Shown: positions 43,766 to 52,772, counted from the stretch's first letter. The stretch is DNA of 60,670 nucleotides from Microscillaceae bacterium (GCA_025054775.1 JANWZA010000023.1:1-60670); one strand, 5' to 3'. The notes: generated by a model not told the origin, from the letters alone. Translations and numbers: made by a program.

Positions 43766-44287
43766 CTAGTTTCCTTGTCCTTGTTGTTCAGTGGTAGTTT
43801 CTGTGGTGGCATTAGCGACTTGCTGAGCAGCAGCTTCTTCTTTCTTACGCAAGGCTTCGGCACGTGCTTCTTTTACTTTGGCTTCAGCTTCTATACGTGC
43901 CTTGAACTCGGCTTCTTTTTTAGCTGCCAAAGTATCTATTTTGCTAGCAATCTTAGCTTGTTTTTGGGCCCACCAAGCTTCATACCTTGCATCAGCTTCT
44001 TCCTGAGTAATTGCCCCTTTGCGAACACCTACTTGTAGGTGTTTTCTGTATAATACACCTTTTTGGGATAAAATAGAGCGTGCAGTGTCTGTAGGTTGAG
44101 CTCCTTCAAGTAACCACTTCAAGGCTCTCTCTTCGTTCAAAGTGATACTTGCAGGATTAGTATTAGGGTTGTATTGTCCTAATTTTTCAATAAAACGACC
44201 ATCTCGTGGTGCACGTGCATCTGCAACAACAATATCATAAATTGCTAATTTTTTGCGACCTCTGCGCGCTAATCTTATTCTTACCAT
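43766..44287 (-). CDS. rpsP: 30S ribosomal protein S16 with long C-terminal tail
   Basis: A 173-aa S16. The N-terminal 80 residues are the ribosomal domain ([32 protein letters not shown]). A charged Ala/Glu/Lys-rich helical tail with a Thr/Gln end adds about 90 residues, as in many Bacteroidota. The usual downstream genes rimM and trmD are missing; an outer membrane barrel gene follows at 6 nt. A -7 box lies upstream. Confidence 0.95.
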   Translation of the reverse strand: MVRIRLARRGRKKLAIYDIVVADARAPRDGRFIEKLGQYNPNTNPASITLNEERALKWLLEGAQPTDTARSILSQKGVLYRKHLQVGVRKGAITQEEADARYEAWWAQKQAKIASKIDTLAAKKEAEFKARIEAEAKVKEARAEALRKKEEAAAQQVANATTETTTEQQGQGN

Positions 44288-44371
44288 ATTATTATCGAAT
44301 GTTAAATTTGACGGATCCCGTCCATCGTAAAAATATTGATAAAATATAAGTACTTGTTAAAAAATAGGTTG

Positions 44372-44379
44372 CAAAGATA
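44372..44379 (-). promoter_or_regulatory. Candidate -7 box for rpsP
   Basis: Reads TATCTTTG on the minus strand, matching TAnnTTTG, with a leader of about 80 nt to the rpsP start. A -33 box at the right spacing is unclear. Confidence 0.45.
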
Positions 44380-44480
44380 GTTAGCTTATATCAAATTACC
44401 AAAAAAAAAATGAAAAAAATACTTTCTATCTTTTTGGAAATACTGCGAGGGAGTTGCTAATTAAGAGTTTAGTAAACTAA

Positions 44481-45593
44481 CTAATTTTTAGGCTTCAAGA
44501 ACCGATAGCCTACTCCAAACTCCAAAGTTTCGGCAGAGCCTAGATGTGTTTTCATGGAAAACTGCCCTGTAATGCGATGATTAAAGTAATATTTAATGCC
44601 CAAACGCTGGTAAATAGGCATATTGGGAGAGTCTCCCTCGTAAGGTTTGTAAAGATAAATACCAATTTGCTTTACCAGAGCAATTTTTCCTGCTAGGAGT
44701 TCGTGTCCAACTATCCAAGCAACGCGTCTAAAATCAGGTTGCGGTAGAGGGCTTCTATTTTCATCAATCATAGTTCGGTTAAGGTATGCCTTGATGCCAT
44801 TATTTACATTAAATTCTATACCTATTTGCCATTGACTTTTGCGTGTGCATTGCCATGTAAGCAGAGCATTAGCCGTAAAGGTATAGTGTTTGCGATTTTC
44901 GTTCTCTTCTTGTTCTATCCAGCCATTCAGTATGCCTACACACAGGCGCCATTCTTTTTGAAAAGGTCTTAGGCTGTCTTTTAGCACAATTTGTGAGGCA
45001 AAAGGGGTATAAATTAGCCCAAAGTTGGCATTAAACATGTTGTTACCTGCATTAGGAAGGCTAAAAGCGGCATTAGAAAAATGAACTAAATCAACCCCGC
45101 TGCGTATTTGCCATTGTGGATTAATCTTTTGTTGAAAGGATAAGCCAAAAAACATGCTTGCATTAAGCCGACTGCTTACCTGCGTCTGTCTGAAATTAGT
45201 TTGTAAATCAAAAGGATTTGTAATGTATCCCACTCCTGTCCCAATTTTGAAGTGCAAAGTACTATGTTTGTAACGCAAAAGTTCAAATTTCATATTGGGT
45301 AAAAGAGCAAAGCCATGTCCAAAAAGGCGAGTACGATAATCTACCCAAAATGCACTAACCCCTATGCGTGGGAAGCGATAAGCACTTTCCCAGCCACGTT
45401 CTCCTGTAGGTATTCTATACCAAGAGAAACACAGACCTAAGGGGTGGCTTTCAGAAAGATGGGCAGCACGTTCAGTGCGAACTATCATGCCATAGTGGCT
45501 GTAATACTCTAATTCAAAGTTTTTATATATTTGAGAAAAAACCCAATAATAGTTCTTTAAAAATATAACTATGGTAAATAACAAGTATCGCAT
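44481..45593 (-). CDS. PagL-like acyloxyacyl hydrolase (lipid A deacylase) barrel
   Basis: A 370-aa outer membrane protein similar to Bacteroidota acyloxyacyl hydrolase/PagL proteins, which remove an acyl chain from lipid A. The PagL-like catalytic motif HFSNAAF with PNAGNN is visible in the middle, and many barrel strands surround it. A signal peptide ending in VFSQ starts at the ATG at 45593; 45611 would add six residues. This ATG overlaps the start codon of the divergent TPR gene in a CATG. Enzyme activity is inferred from the His-Ser motif; the protein is longer than classical PagL. Confidence 0.72.
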   Translation of the reverse strand: MRYLLFTIVIFLKNYYWVFSQIYKNFELEYYSHYGMIVRTERAAHLSESHPLGLCFSWYRIPTGERGWESAYRFPRIGVSAFWVDYRTRLFGHGFALLPNMKFELLRYKHSTLHFKIGTGVGYITNPFDLQTNFRQTQVSSRLNASMFFGLSFQQKINPQWQIRSGVDLVHFSNAAFSLPNAGNNMFNANFGLIYTPFASQIVLKDSLRPFQKEWRLCVGILNGWIEQEENENRKHYTFTANALLTWQCTRKSQWQIGIEFNVNNGIKAYLNRTMIDENRSPLPQPDFRRVAWIVGHELLAGKIALVKQIGIYLYKPYEGDSPNMPIYQRLGIKYYFNHRITGQFSMKTHLGSAETLEFGVGYRFLKPKN

Positions 45594-46401
45594 GAGCCAA
45601 TATTTATTCATTTCTTATGTTCTTCTTTTTAGTACGATTGCTAATTATGCCCAACGCACACAAGCCGAAAAATACTTTGCTGAAGCAGAAAAGGCGTACA
45701 AATTAAGGCAATTATCAGAAAGCATGCAACTCTTGAGCCAAGCTATTCAAACAGATAGTACTTTTGCCGAAGCCTATTTGCAACGCGGTTTGTTACATTA
45801 TGAACTCTCCGCATTTGACAAAGCCCTACAAGATTATGATAAGACTTTACAATTCAGACCTACTAGTCCACAAGCTCATTACTACAAGGGAGTAGTGTAT
45901 AGCATTTTGAATCAGCCTGAGAAAGCAGAAAAAGCCTTCCTCAAAGCTCTTACATACAATCCTAAGTATGTAGAAGCATACATTGCTTTGGGTACAACAC
46001 AAGAAGCTCTACACAAACGTCAGGAGGCTATCAAACAATTTGATAAAGCTATTCAACTCAATCCACAAGCAAAATTAGCTTATTTTAACAGGGGTATCTA
46101 TTACTTTAATCAAAAGCAATATTTTAAATCCTTACAAGATTTTCAAAAAGTAGTACAAATTGACAGCAATTTTGTAGAAGCTTACGAAATGCAGGCTGAA
46201 ATTTATACTGAACAAAGAAAATACGCCCAAGCTATCCAAGTTCTCACGGTTTACTTGAAACATTACACCCTTAACAGCCAAATATGGCTAAAACGTGGGA
46301 AATTGTATGCTAAACTAAAAGACAAACCACGCGCTATTGCCGATTGGCTTAAAGCCAAAGAACTTGGCAATGAAGAGGCAGAGAAGTTATTAGCAAAGTA
46401 A
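45592..46401 (+). CDS. Secreted TPR protein divergent from the PagL-like gene
   Basis: A protein of 269 aa from the ATG at 45592 (or 276 from the ATG at 45571). Signal peptide ending in NYAQ, then about seven TPRs (LSESMQLLSQAIQTD, FDKALQDYDKTLQFRP, RQEAIKQFDKAIQLNP). It is likely periplasmic. Its start codon overlaps that of the minus-strand PagL-like gene by two bases, so the promoter of each must lie within the coding region of the other. The 45571 start would increase that overlap. Function unknown. Confidence 0.8.
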   Translation: MSQYLFISYVLLFSTIANYAQRTQAEKYFAEAEKAYKLRQLSESMQLLSQAIQTDSTFAEAYLQRGLLHYELSAFDKALQDYDKTLQFRPTSPQAHYYKGVVYSILNQPEKAEKAFLKALTYNPKYVEAYIALGTTQEALHKRQEAIKQFDKAIQLNPQAKLAYFNRGIYYFNQKQYFKSLQDFQKVVQIDSNFVEAYEMQAEIYTEQRKYAQAIQVLTVYLKHYTLNSQIWLKRGKLYAKLKDKPRAIADWLKAKELGNEEAEKLLAK

Positions 46402-46658
46402 TATCTGTAAAGTCTTGAAGAAAATAGTTATCTTTACAGAAAAAAGATTGCAAAATTAAAAATTTACAAGTCTTAAAAATAGGCAGTGATTCAAGATGTA
46501 TGCATGTATTTCAAACTCAAATGGCAGTTTAATTTCTATTTCGTAACTATTTCACACATACATTTACCACTACCGAAATATTTTCTTTTGCAACCCAAAT
46601 TCATTTGAATTCGATATGTCTTTTTTTACAAGATTACCTATTCCGTCTGATTACCTAA

Positions 46659-48155
46659 TTACTCATTAAAATTTACATTTCCTCCACCTCCTAAGGGGAT
46701 GTTAATAGCGAAATATGGGCTAACATACTGTTGTGCTTTGAAACGATTGACACCGTTCTCTTCCACTAGGGCGAATGTCCAGCGATAATCTACTCCAACG
46801 ATTGCCCAAGAGAAAATCCTATAAGCTAAGCGAGAGGTTAGCAGAGAGCGTTGGTCTAAGGTAAAGGCTTCAGAGAAGGTAGTAAATCCACCCTTAAAAT
46901 ATTGAGCCTGAGCAATAACATTTGGTATGATTACATCTGTTCCATCCAAATCTACGCGCACGAAGGCAGGATTTGCAGCAGAAACAAGGTCAGGTAGTTG
47001 AAGTACTCCTGAAAGGCGTATCTTATTGAGAATTAGCCCTGTAAGTGAGCCATAGGTACCTCCTGTACCTTGGGTAGCGGCTACTTGGGCAAGTTTGCGG
47101 TCTTTGTCTATTTCATAAAAAGCGTCAAAAAATTGAGGTACGTAGTTTGCAGTAGCTTCGTAACGTTCTAAACGGGCTTCTAACCAAGCAGTGTTAGCAA
47201 TCAGTTGAAATTTTGCTCTGATACCTGCTGAAAGGGCTGTACCATTGCCATATTGAGCAAGACGACTAACGGTGTTCGCATTGTCCAAATCTAATCCTTT
47301 ACGTTTAAGCAAGTTTTGAGCCGCAGTATCAGGATCTTGGGCAAGAGCTTTTTGGATAGTACTTTCCAAAGCAGTATTTTTATTCATCATGCCATATTGG
47401 GCAAAAAAAGAAACTTCTGCATTATCTCTTTTTACAAGGAAGAGACCCAAATCTACGGATTGCGTTACAACACCATCTTTTACAAAGTTATTTTTTACTC
47501 TATCTCCTCTTGCATTTATTGTATATTGGTCAAAATCAGCAGCATACGTCGCCCCGATTTCAAAATTTTTAAGAACAGGTACATCTTCTAAGAAAGCCAA
47601 AGGGCGAATATAAGGGCGTATGCCTACGATATTTATACCATTCAAATCACTGTATAAGCCTTCTACGCCTACATATTCTATAGGATGGATATCAAATTGA
47701 ACACCTACTTTGCGTCGCTCAAAACTAGGAGCGTTAGAATAATTATTGATAAGGGTGCCGTGTCCCACACTTACTCCATACAACCCTCCTAAACGAAAAG
47801 CCAACTTATCACGCCCCTTTCTGCCATAACGTACATAGCGTATCATACGCAGTACACCTATTCCATCACGGTACTCCTCTTCACGAATTTTATTATTAGT
47901 AAGACTATATACTATTGGCACATCCAGCCCTACCCCTACACGTCCCAAAACAAATTCAGGCTGGAGACGGGTAGAAATAAAAGTTTCATCACCAATTTGT
48001 AATAAACCGACAGGAGCTGCGAATATACTCGCACTATCCGCTGTGGGCAAGGGCAAAGGCATAGGTGGAAGACTTTGTGCTAATGCCGAAAATTGTAAAA
48101 ATAGCCCTATGAAAAAAAAGACAATCCTTTGAAAAATAGTTATAAGTTTTTGCAT
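46659..48155 (-). CDS. Outer membrane beta-barrel protein of unknown function (498 aa)
   Basis: A signal peptide ending in ALAQ, a short proline-rich stretch, then a long run of alternating amphipathic strands (for example RLGGLYGVSVGHG, VGVEGLYSDLNGINIVGI) typical of an outer membrane barrel. The gene is well formed, but I do not recognise the family. A -7 box candidate (TATCTTTG) lies upstream at 48252-48259. Neighbours are the TPR gene (convergent, with a 257-nt gap) and the Trp/Asn-repeat lipoprotein. Confidence 0.75.
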   Translation of the reverse strand: MQKLITIFQRIVFFFIGLFLQFSALAQSLPPMPLPLPTADSASIFAAPVGLLQIGDETFISTRLQPEFVLGRVGVGLDVPIVYSLTNNKIREEEYRDGIGVLRMIRYVRYGRKGRDKLAFRLGGLYGVSVGHGTLINNYSNAPSFERRKVGVQFDIHPIEYVGVEGLYSDLNGINIVGIRPYIRPLAFLEDVPVLKNFEIGATYAADFDQYTINARGDRVKNNFVKDGVVTQSVDLGLFLVKRDNAEVSFFAQYGMMNKNTALESTIQKALAQDPDTAAQNLLKRKGLDLDNANTVSRLAQYGNGTALSAGIRAKFQLIANTAWLEARLERYEATANYVPQFFDAFYEIDKDRKLAQVAATQGTGGTYGSLTGLILNKIRLSGVLQLPDLVSAANPAFVRVDLDGTDVIIPNVIAQAQYFKGGFTTFSEAFTLDQRSLLTSRLAYRIFSWAIVGVDYRWTFALVEENGVNRFKAQQYVSPYFAINIPLGGGGNVNFNE

Positions 48156-48251
48156 ACGTTAAATTGAAAAAAAAAATTTAAGAATAGATAAGATGTTCAA
48201 AATTAAATTGTTCAAAATACAGCTGTAAATCTCACAAAAAAACAAGGTTCT

Positions 48252-48259
48252 CAAAGATA
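48252..48259 (-). promoter_or_regulatory. Candidate -7 box for the 498-aa barrel gene
   Basis: Reads TATCTTTG on the minus strand with a leader of about 90 nt. It lacks an obvious -33 partner. Confidence 0.35.
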
Positions 48260-48341
48260 GGTATTTCCTTTCAATTCATGAAAAAACGCGATACTTTTTA
48301 TTCAAAAAGTACCACGCTGACGTATTAAGGGCTAAATTATC

Positions 48342-49247
48342 TTACCTTCTTGGGCGACTGCTACTCCCCGAAGAACTTCTACTACTGCTTCCAGAAGAAC
48401 TTCTACCAGATGAGGAAGCACCACTGGAGTAGCTACGTCCCGAATTACTAGAGTAAGTACGTCCAGTTGTGTTACTATAAGTAGGCCTTTGTGAAGATGA
48501 GGAGTTGGAATTTATACTGCTTGAACTACTGCGTGGTGCAGTATTTACAGGGTTATTTGTCATATTTGCTCTACGCATTTCTCTACGACTGTAATACCAG
48601 TAAGGACTGTTCCATGAGTTCCAAGTATTCCAAGTATTCCAACTATTCCAAGCATTCCACCTGTTTACTCTACCCCAAGTAAATACCCACCAATTTCCAC
48701 CAATAAAAAGGTCATTTCCAAAGGAGAAGAACAAGGAATTAGGCCTCCAACTGCTAGTATAAAAGGAACTGCAACACGTATTCCATGAACTCCAACCATT
48801 GCAAGGTATATTCCAGCAGTTGCAAGCCGTCGTATTCCAGTTCCAGCAATTACAATTATTCCAACGGCTATTATTCACGTTAGAGTCTCTGTTATTATGT
48901 CGTGGTATAAAAAGGCGTGTATTTCGGTTATAGGTCGTATCATAATACAATCGATTTCTACTTATTTCAGGTTTTTCGTTCTCAAGAGTAGTCTCGTTGG
49001 TTCTACTTGACATGAGATTACTTTCGCTAAGCATTTGCTGCTCGCGTTTTCTCAATTCTTCTAAGTTTGCTTGTACTCTGGCGTACTCATCAACCTCTTT
49101 TCTATCCTTAGAATTGAAATATACGTCGTCATTTTCTATGACTTGACCGCTGTGTTTTAGCCCTGTACATGCAAATAGTCCACTCACTAATACCGCTAGT
49201 AATAAGCTATTAGAAAAGGTTTTATATTTTCGGCTGTTCAAGTACAT
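48342..49247 (-). CDS. Trp/Asn-repeat, Ser-rich-tailed lipoprotein of unknown function
   Basis: A 301-aa lipoprotein with lipobox GLFAC. After the anchor comes a charged helical segment (about 45-85), then a Trp/Asn/Cys-rich part (NNCNCWNWN, CNCWNIPCNGW), a short domain around FFSFGNDLFIGGNWW, a run of WN(S/T) triplets (NAWNSWNTWNTWNSWNS), and an 80-residue Ser/Arg/Gly-rich tail ending in SSRPRR. The start is the ATG at 49247, which gives the lipobox; 49280 is further upstream. The composition is unlike that of any family I recognise. It may be surface exposed. Confidence 0.8.
   Translation of the reverse strand: MYLNSRKYKTFSNSLLLAVLVSGLFACTGLKHSGQVIENDDVYFNSKDRKEVDEYARVQANLEELRKREQQMLSESNLMSSRTNETTLENEKPEISRNRLYYDTTYNRNTRLFIPRHNNRDSNVNNSRWNNCNCWNWNTTACNCWNIPCNGWSSWNTCCSSFYTSSWRPNSLFFSFGNDLFIGGNWWVFTWGRVNRWNAWNSWNTWNTWNSWNSPYWYYSRREMRRANMTNNPVNTAPRSSSSSINSNSSSSQRPTYSNTTGRTYSSNSGRSYSSGASSSGRSSSGSSSRSSSGSSSRPRR
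48608..48660 (-). repeat. 9-bp tandem repeat encoding WN(S/T)
   Basis: Five to six units of a 9-nt motif (TTCCAAGTA and variants on the plus strand), each encoding Trp-Asn-Ser/Thr on the minus strand. A looser 9-nt pattern with WNxCN codons lies at about 48770-48870. Such tracts are prone to expansion and contraction. Confidence 0.75.
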
Positions 49248-49436
49248 AATATAATTGAGGTTTGAGGTGAACAAATACATAATTTTTCAGTTTAACACGC
49301 CGCTTTATTTAATTTGGTATTTGTATGGTATAACGTATATTTTCTAAACTTGGTTTACCTTTTAGGAAAATAATAGTAGAGCAGATTTGCATTTTCTCTC
49401 AAAATATTTTCTTCAAAGAAATATTTTTGCTTCACT

Positions 49437-49468
49437 TTTGCTAACTTTTGTCAAAAGTTATACTTTTG
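49437..49468 (+). promoter_or_regulatory. Distal exbB promoter with a 19-bp dyad in the spacer
   Basis: TTTG (49437-49440), a 20-nt spacer and TACTTTTG (49461-49468). The spacer holds a perfect dyad, TAACTTTTG-T-CAAAAGTTA (49442-49460), well placed for a dimeric repressor that would block RNA polymerase. It lies about 240 nt upstream of exbB. Confidence 0.5.
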
Positions 49469-49564
49469 TAACAAAATTTTGGATAAGATTAGATATAACT
49501 ACTAAATAGTACAATGTTAAGAAAGTAAAGTATGAAAGGTAGGTAAATATTTTTACCCTTAAAA

Positions 49565-49595
49565 TTTGCTTGTATGCTAAAAAGCACTAATTTTG
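49565..49595 (+). promoter_or_regulatory. Proximal exbB promoter
   Basis: TTTG (49565-49568), a 19-nt spacer and TAATTTTG (49588-49595), a very good Bacteroidota match. The predicted leader is about 108 nt. Confidence 0.6.
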
Positions 49596-49709
49596 TGCAT
49601 TGTTTTTATAGTAGCTTGTAGTCTCAAGTCATTTGAACAAAATTAATTTTGAAAGTAAAACTAAACTCTAATACTTTAATTCTGTTTTTCAATCAAAACA
49701 CACAAACAC

Positions 49710-50525
49710 ATGAAAAAGCAAAACAACTCTTTTTTGTCCAAACTGAAATCAGCCTTTGCTATTCTTACTATTGTAGTGCTAATTACAGTGGCGCATTTAA
49801 TTTATTACTTTGTACTGGGTAATCCCGCTAACTTTGAAGGTGGCAATCCCGACAACCACCCCTTACCTGGTAACTATTTGGGTATTGTTTACAAAGGGGG
49901 AGTAATTGTACCTTTCTTGATGTCATTTTTCATGATGGTATTTACATTTTCCTTAGAGCGTTTTTTCACTATTACTCTGGCATCAGGCAGAGGTTCTATT
50001 AGTGAATTTGTACGAAAAATCAAATCACATTTAGACACAAACAACATCACTGCTGCCATAGCTGAGTGTGATAAGCAAAAAGGATCAGTAGGAAATGTCA
50101 TACGTGCTGTTTTAGAAAAATATAAGGAATTAGCCGATGATACGAGCTTTGATAAAGAGCAAAAAGTAGCTGCTTTGCAAAAAGAGCTAGAAGATGCCAC
50201 TTCCTTGGAACTACCTATGTTAGAAAAAAATTTAGTTGTAATTGCGACTTTGGCTTCAGTTTCTACACTTGTTGGACTGCTAGGAACAGTAATTGGAATG
50301 ATTAGAGCATTTGCAGCCTTGGCACAAGCAGGATCACCTGACTCAGTAGCCCTTGCCAACGGGATTTCTGAGGCTCTCATCAATACAGCGCTAGGTATTG
50401 CCTCATCCGCTTTGGCCATTATTACTTACAACTATTTTACAAGTAAAATTGATGCTCTGTCTTACAGTATCGACGAGGCAGGTTTCAGCATTATTCAAAG
50501 TTTTAATGCTAATGTAAAAGCCTAA
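49710..50525 (+). CDS. exbB: MotA/TolQ/ExbB proton channel family protein
   Basis: A 271-aa inner membrane protein that, with ExbD, uses the proton gradient to drive TonB. Three or four TM segments: about 15-33, 65-85 and two near 175-245. The signature VSTLVGLLGTVIGMIRAFAAL and the following SEALINTALGIASSALAI are conserved. It is first in exbB-exbD-exbD-tonB; the spacing to the next gene is 79 nt. Confidence 0.93.
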   Translation: MKKQNNSFLSKLKSAFAILTIVVLITVAHLIYYFVLGNPANFEGGNPDNHPLPGNYLGIVYKGGVIVPFLMSFFMMVFTFSLERFFTITLASGRGSISEFVRKIKSHLDTNNITAAIAECDKQKGSVGNVIRAVLEKYKELADDTSFDKEQKVAALQKELEDATSLELPMLEKNLVVIATLASVSTLVGLLGTVIGMIRAFAALAQAGSPDSVALANGISEALINTALGIASSALAIITYNYFTSKIDALSYSIDEAGFSIIQSFNANVKA

Positions 50526-50604
50526 AAATAAAAATGAGACTCTTTTTTACACAATAAACACCCTATTAGTGCGTTAATTATACGAACTATCAAACCCCAA
50601 AAAT

Positions 50605-51261
50605 ATGCCCAAAGTAAAAGTAAAACGCAAAAGCGTTTCTTTAGATATGACTGCCATGTGTGATGTGGCTTTCCTATTGCTTACTTTTTTCATGCTTACT
50701 ACCAAATTTAAGCCTGATGAAGTAGTAACCGTAGATACGCCTTCATCAGTATCTGACCTCAAAATCCCCGAGTCAAATCTTATCACACTTTATATTGCCA
50801 AGAAAGGAGTAGTATATATGGATTTTGACGGACAAGAACATAGGCTTAGAACCCTGAATGCTATGTTGGATAAGTACAAAGTCTCTATGACTGACGAGCA
50901 GAAGCGTGAATTTATGCTTGGAGGAGCATTCGGTATGCCTATTGCCGAACTACCTGCCTATTTTGGCATGAGAAAAGAAGAGCGAAATAGGAAAGAAGTA
51001 ACTGAAAGATTAACAGGTGTACCTTCGGATACTACCAATCGTGGTGAACTCTATGACTGGATCTTGACTGCCCGAAGCTTTAATCCTAAATATAGAATAG
51101 CTATTAAAGGCGACCAAGAAGCGAATTACGAATATGCTAAAAAAGTAATTGCTGTATTACAAGAGCAGAACGTAAATCGCTTCAATCTTATTACAAGCCT
51201 TGAAATGAAGCCTGCAGAAATGCAAGCTCGCGAAAAGAAAAAAGCAGGAGGAAAGCATTAA
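50605..51261 (+). CDS. exbD: ExbD/TolR family protein (first copy)
   Basis: A 218-aa single-TM biopolymer transport protein. The N-terminal cytoplasmic piece is followed by the TM with the proton-carrying aspartate in MTAMCDVAFLLLTFF. The periplasmic domain is longer than in classical ExbD, as is usual for the first of two Bacteroidota copies, and carries an insertion about 85-135. It ends in a Lys-rich tail. It works with ExbB. Confidence 0.92.
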   Translation: MPKVKVKRKSVSLDMTAMCDVAFLLLTFFMLTTKFKPDEVVTVDTPSSVSDLKIPESNLITLYIAKKGVVYMDFDGQEHRLRTLNAMLDKYKVSMTDEQKREFMLGGAFGMPIAELPAYFGMRKEERNRKEVTERLTGVPSDTTNRGELYDWILTARSFNPKYRIAIKGDQEANYEYAKKVIAVLQEQNVNRFNLITSLEMKPAEMQAREKKKAGGKH

Positions 51262-51344
51262 AACAATAAAAATACAAAATATAATAAAAAATACCTTATT
51301 ACGTTTCTGTATCAAACAACTCTTAAAAATATTTCAAAACTACT

Positions 51345-51923
51345 ATGGGAGAGGTAAATACCGACCAAGGGGGCGGAGGGAAACATAAGAAAAAAGGTGC
51401 TAAAAAAATGTCTACCAAAATAGATATGACACCTATGGTGGATCTAGCCTTTTTGCTTATTACCTTCTTTATGCTAACTACTACGTTTAGCAAGCCCCAA
51501 ACCATGGAGCTAAATATGCCCGATAAGAGCAAAGACGAGAAAAACAAAAGCATGAAAGTAAAAGAATCTCGTACTCTTACACTTATCATGGGCAAAAACC
51601 GAAAAACCGTTTACTATTATGATGGCAAATTTGAGCCAGAAGAAACCAAACTCAAAAAGGTAGATTATGATAAAATTCGCTCCTTTCTCTTAAAAAAGAA
51701 AGAAGAGAAGGGCTACAATGAAAAAGGTGAGCCTCAAATAATTGTTCTGATAAAATTTGAAGACAAGGCAAAATACAAAAATATGGTAGATTTGTTAGAT
51801 GAAATGCACATTTGCGAAATACCTACTTATGCTATCGTGGATATTTCTGAAGCTGAGCGACTATTACTGCCTGGAGCAGGTCCTACAACCGAAAAAGATA
51901 AGAAACAAGAAAATAAGAGCTAA
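51345..51923 (+). CDS. exbD: ExbD/TolR family protein (second copy)
   Basis: A 192-aa paralogue of the preceding gene. A Gly/Lys-rich cytoplasmic head precedes the TM with the key aspartate in MTPMVDLAFLLITFF. The periplasmic domain ends in a Lys/Glu-rich tail. Two ExbDs per operon are typical for Bacteroidota and may form a heterodimer within ExbB. The next start is 36 nt downstream, so it is very likely co-transcribed with tonB. Confidence 0.92.
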   Translation: MGEVNTDQGGGGKHKKKGAKKMSTKIDMTPMVDLAFLLITFFMLTTTFSKPQTMELNMPDKSKDEKNKSMKVKESRTLTLIMGKNRKTVYYYDGKFEPEETKLKKVDYDKIRSFLLKKKEEKGYNEKGEPQIIVLIKFEDKAKYKNMVDLLDEMHICEIPTYAIVDISEAERLLLPGAGPTTEKDKKQENKS

Positions 51924-51959
51924 TCATTATTATTCACCTAAAAAATCAAAATATTGTCT

Positions 51960-52772
51960 ATGGCTTTCTGTCATACCCCAAATCTTGTGTTTGATAACCG
52001 AAATAAACTCTACGGTGCTTACATACTTCGCAAATCCTATAATGACAAAATCATTATAGCTATGATTGCTACCATTATTTTTGCCGTTACGGTTCTAGCC
52101 GGTCCTGTTATCTATAAGTACCTTGTGAAAGAGGACGTTATAGAAAAAAAGAAAGAGATTAAAGTGGCGGTGAAATTAGCACCTCCACCACCGATGGATC
52201 CAAAATTACCTCCTCCGCCGCCTGTCCCTCCACCACCTCCACCACCTAAAATATCCACAGTAAAGTTTGTTCCTCCTGAACCTGAAGAGGATGAAAAAGT
52301 ACAAGAGGAACCTCCTAAAATAGAAGATTTGAAGAATAAACAAATTTCTACTGAAACCGTAAAAGGGGACGATAATGTAAATCCTGACAATGTGATAGTC
52401 GTAGATGAACCAACAAACCAAGCAGGCTCAGTAATTGGAGCACAACCTCAAGAAGAGGAACCTTTTATAGTGGTAGAGCAAATGCCCGAACCTCCAGGGG
52501 GCATGGCAGCTTTCATGAAATATTTGAGCAAAAATATCAACTATCCTGCTCAAGCACGTAGAAATGGGGTAGAAGGTAAAGTGTTCTTAAGCTTTGTAGT
52601 AGCTCCCGATGGTAGTATTAAAGATATTACTCTCCTAAAAGGTATCGGAGCAGGTTGCGACGAGGAGGCAATAAGAGTACTTTCTAATTCTCCTAAATGG
52701 ACCCCAGGCAAGCAATCAGGGCGAGCAGTACCTGTTAAATACACCTTGCCTGTAGTATTCAAAATTCAATAA
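51960..52772 (+). CDS. tonB: Energy transducer TonB
   Basis: A 270-aa TonB that passes energy to outer membrane receptors. The Bacteroidota N-terminus (MAFCHTPNLVFDNRNKLYGAY), one TM (about 28-50), a proline-rich spacer (about 70-100) and a C-terminal TonB domain (about 180-270; YPAQARRNGVEGKVFLSF, GAGCDEEAIRVL, KWTPGKQSGRAV) are present. The start is the ATG at 51960; the TTG at 51954 is upstream by two codons. A strong terminator follows, ending this transcription unit. Confidence 0.94.
   Translation: MAFCHTPNLVFDNRNKLYGAYILRKSYNDKIIIAMIATIIFAVTVLAGPVIYKYLVKEDVIEKKKEIKVAVKLAPPPPMDPKLPPPPPVPPPPPPPKISTVKFVPPEPEEDEKVQEEPPKIEDLKNKQISTETVKGDDNVNPDNVIVVDEPTNQAGSVIGAQPQEEEPFIVVEQMPEPPGGMAAFMKYLSKNINYPAQARRNGVEGKVFLSFVVAPDGSIKDITLLKGIGAGCDEEAIRVLSNSPKWTPGKQSGRAVPVKYTLPVVFKIQ

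Larger units (their letters stand above)
49248..49709. other. Divergent regulatory region upstream of the exbB operon
   Basis: About 460 nt between the Trp/Asn lipoprotein (-) and exbB (+). It holds two candidate plus-strand promoters and a 19-bp dyad, listed separately. I see no gene or RNA gene in it. Confidence 0.7.

Noticed and set aside
46404-46440. Hairpin TCTGTAAAG/CTTTACAGA after the TPR gene at 45.6-46.4 kb
   Set aside because: It is a 9-bp stem with a 19-nt loop and is followed by an A-run, not a T-run, so it is not a convincing terminator for the plus-strand gene.
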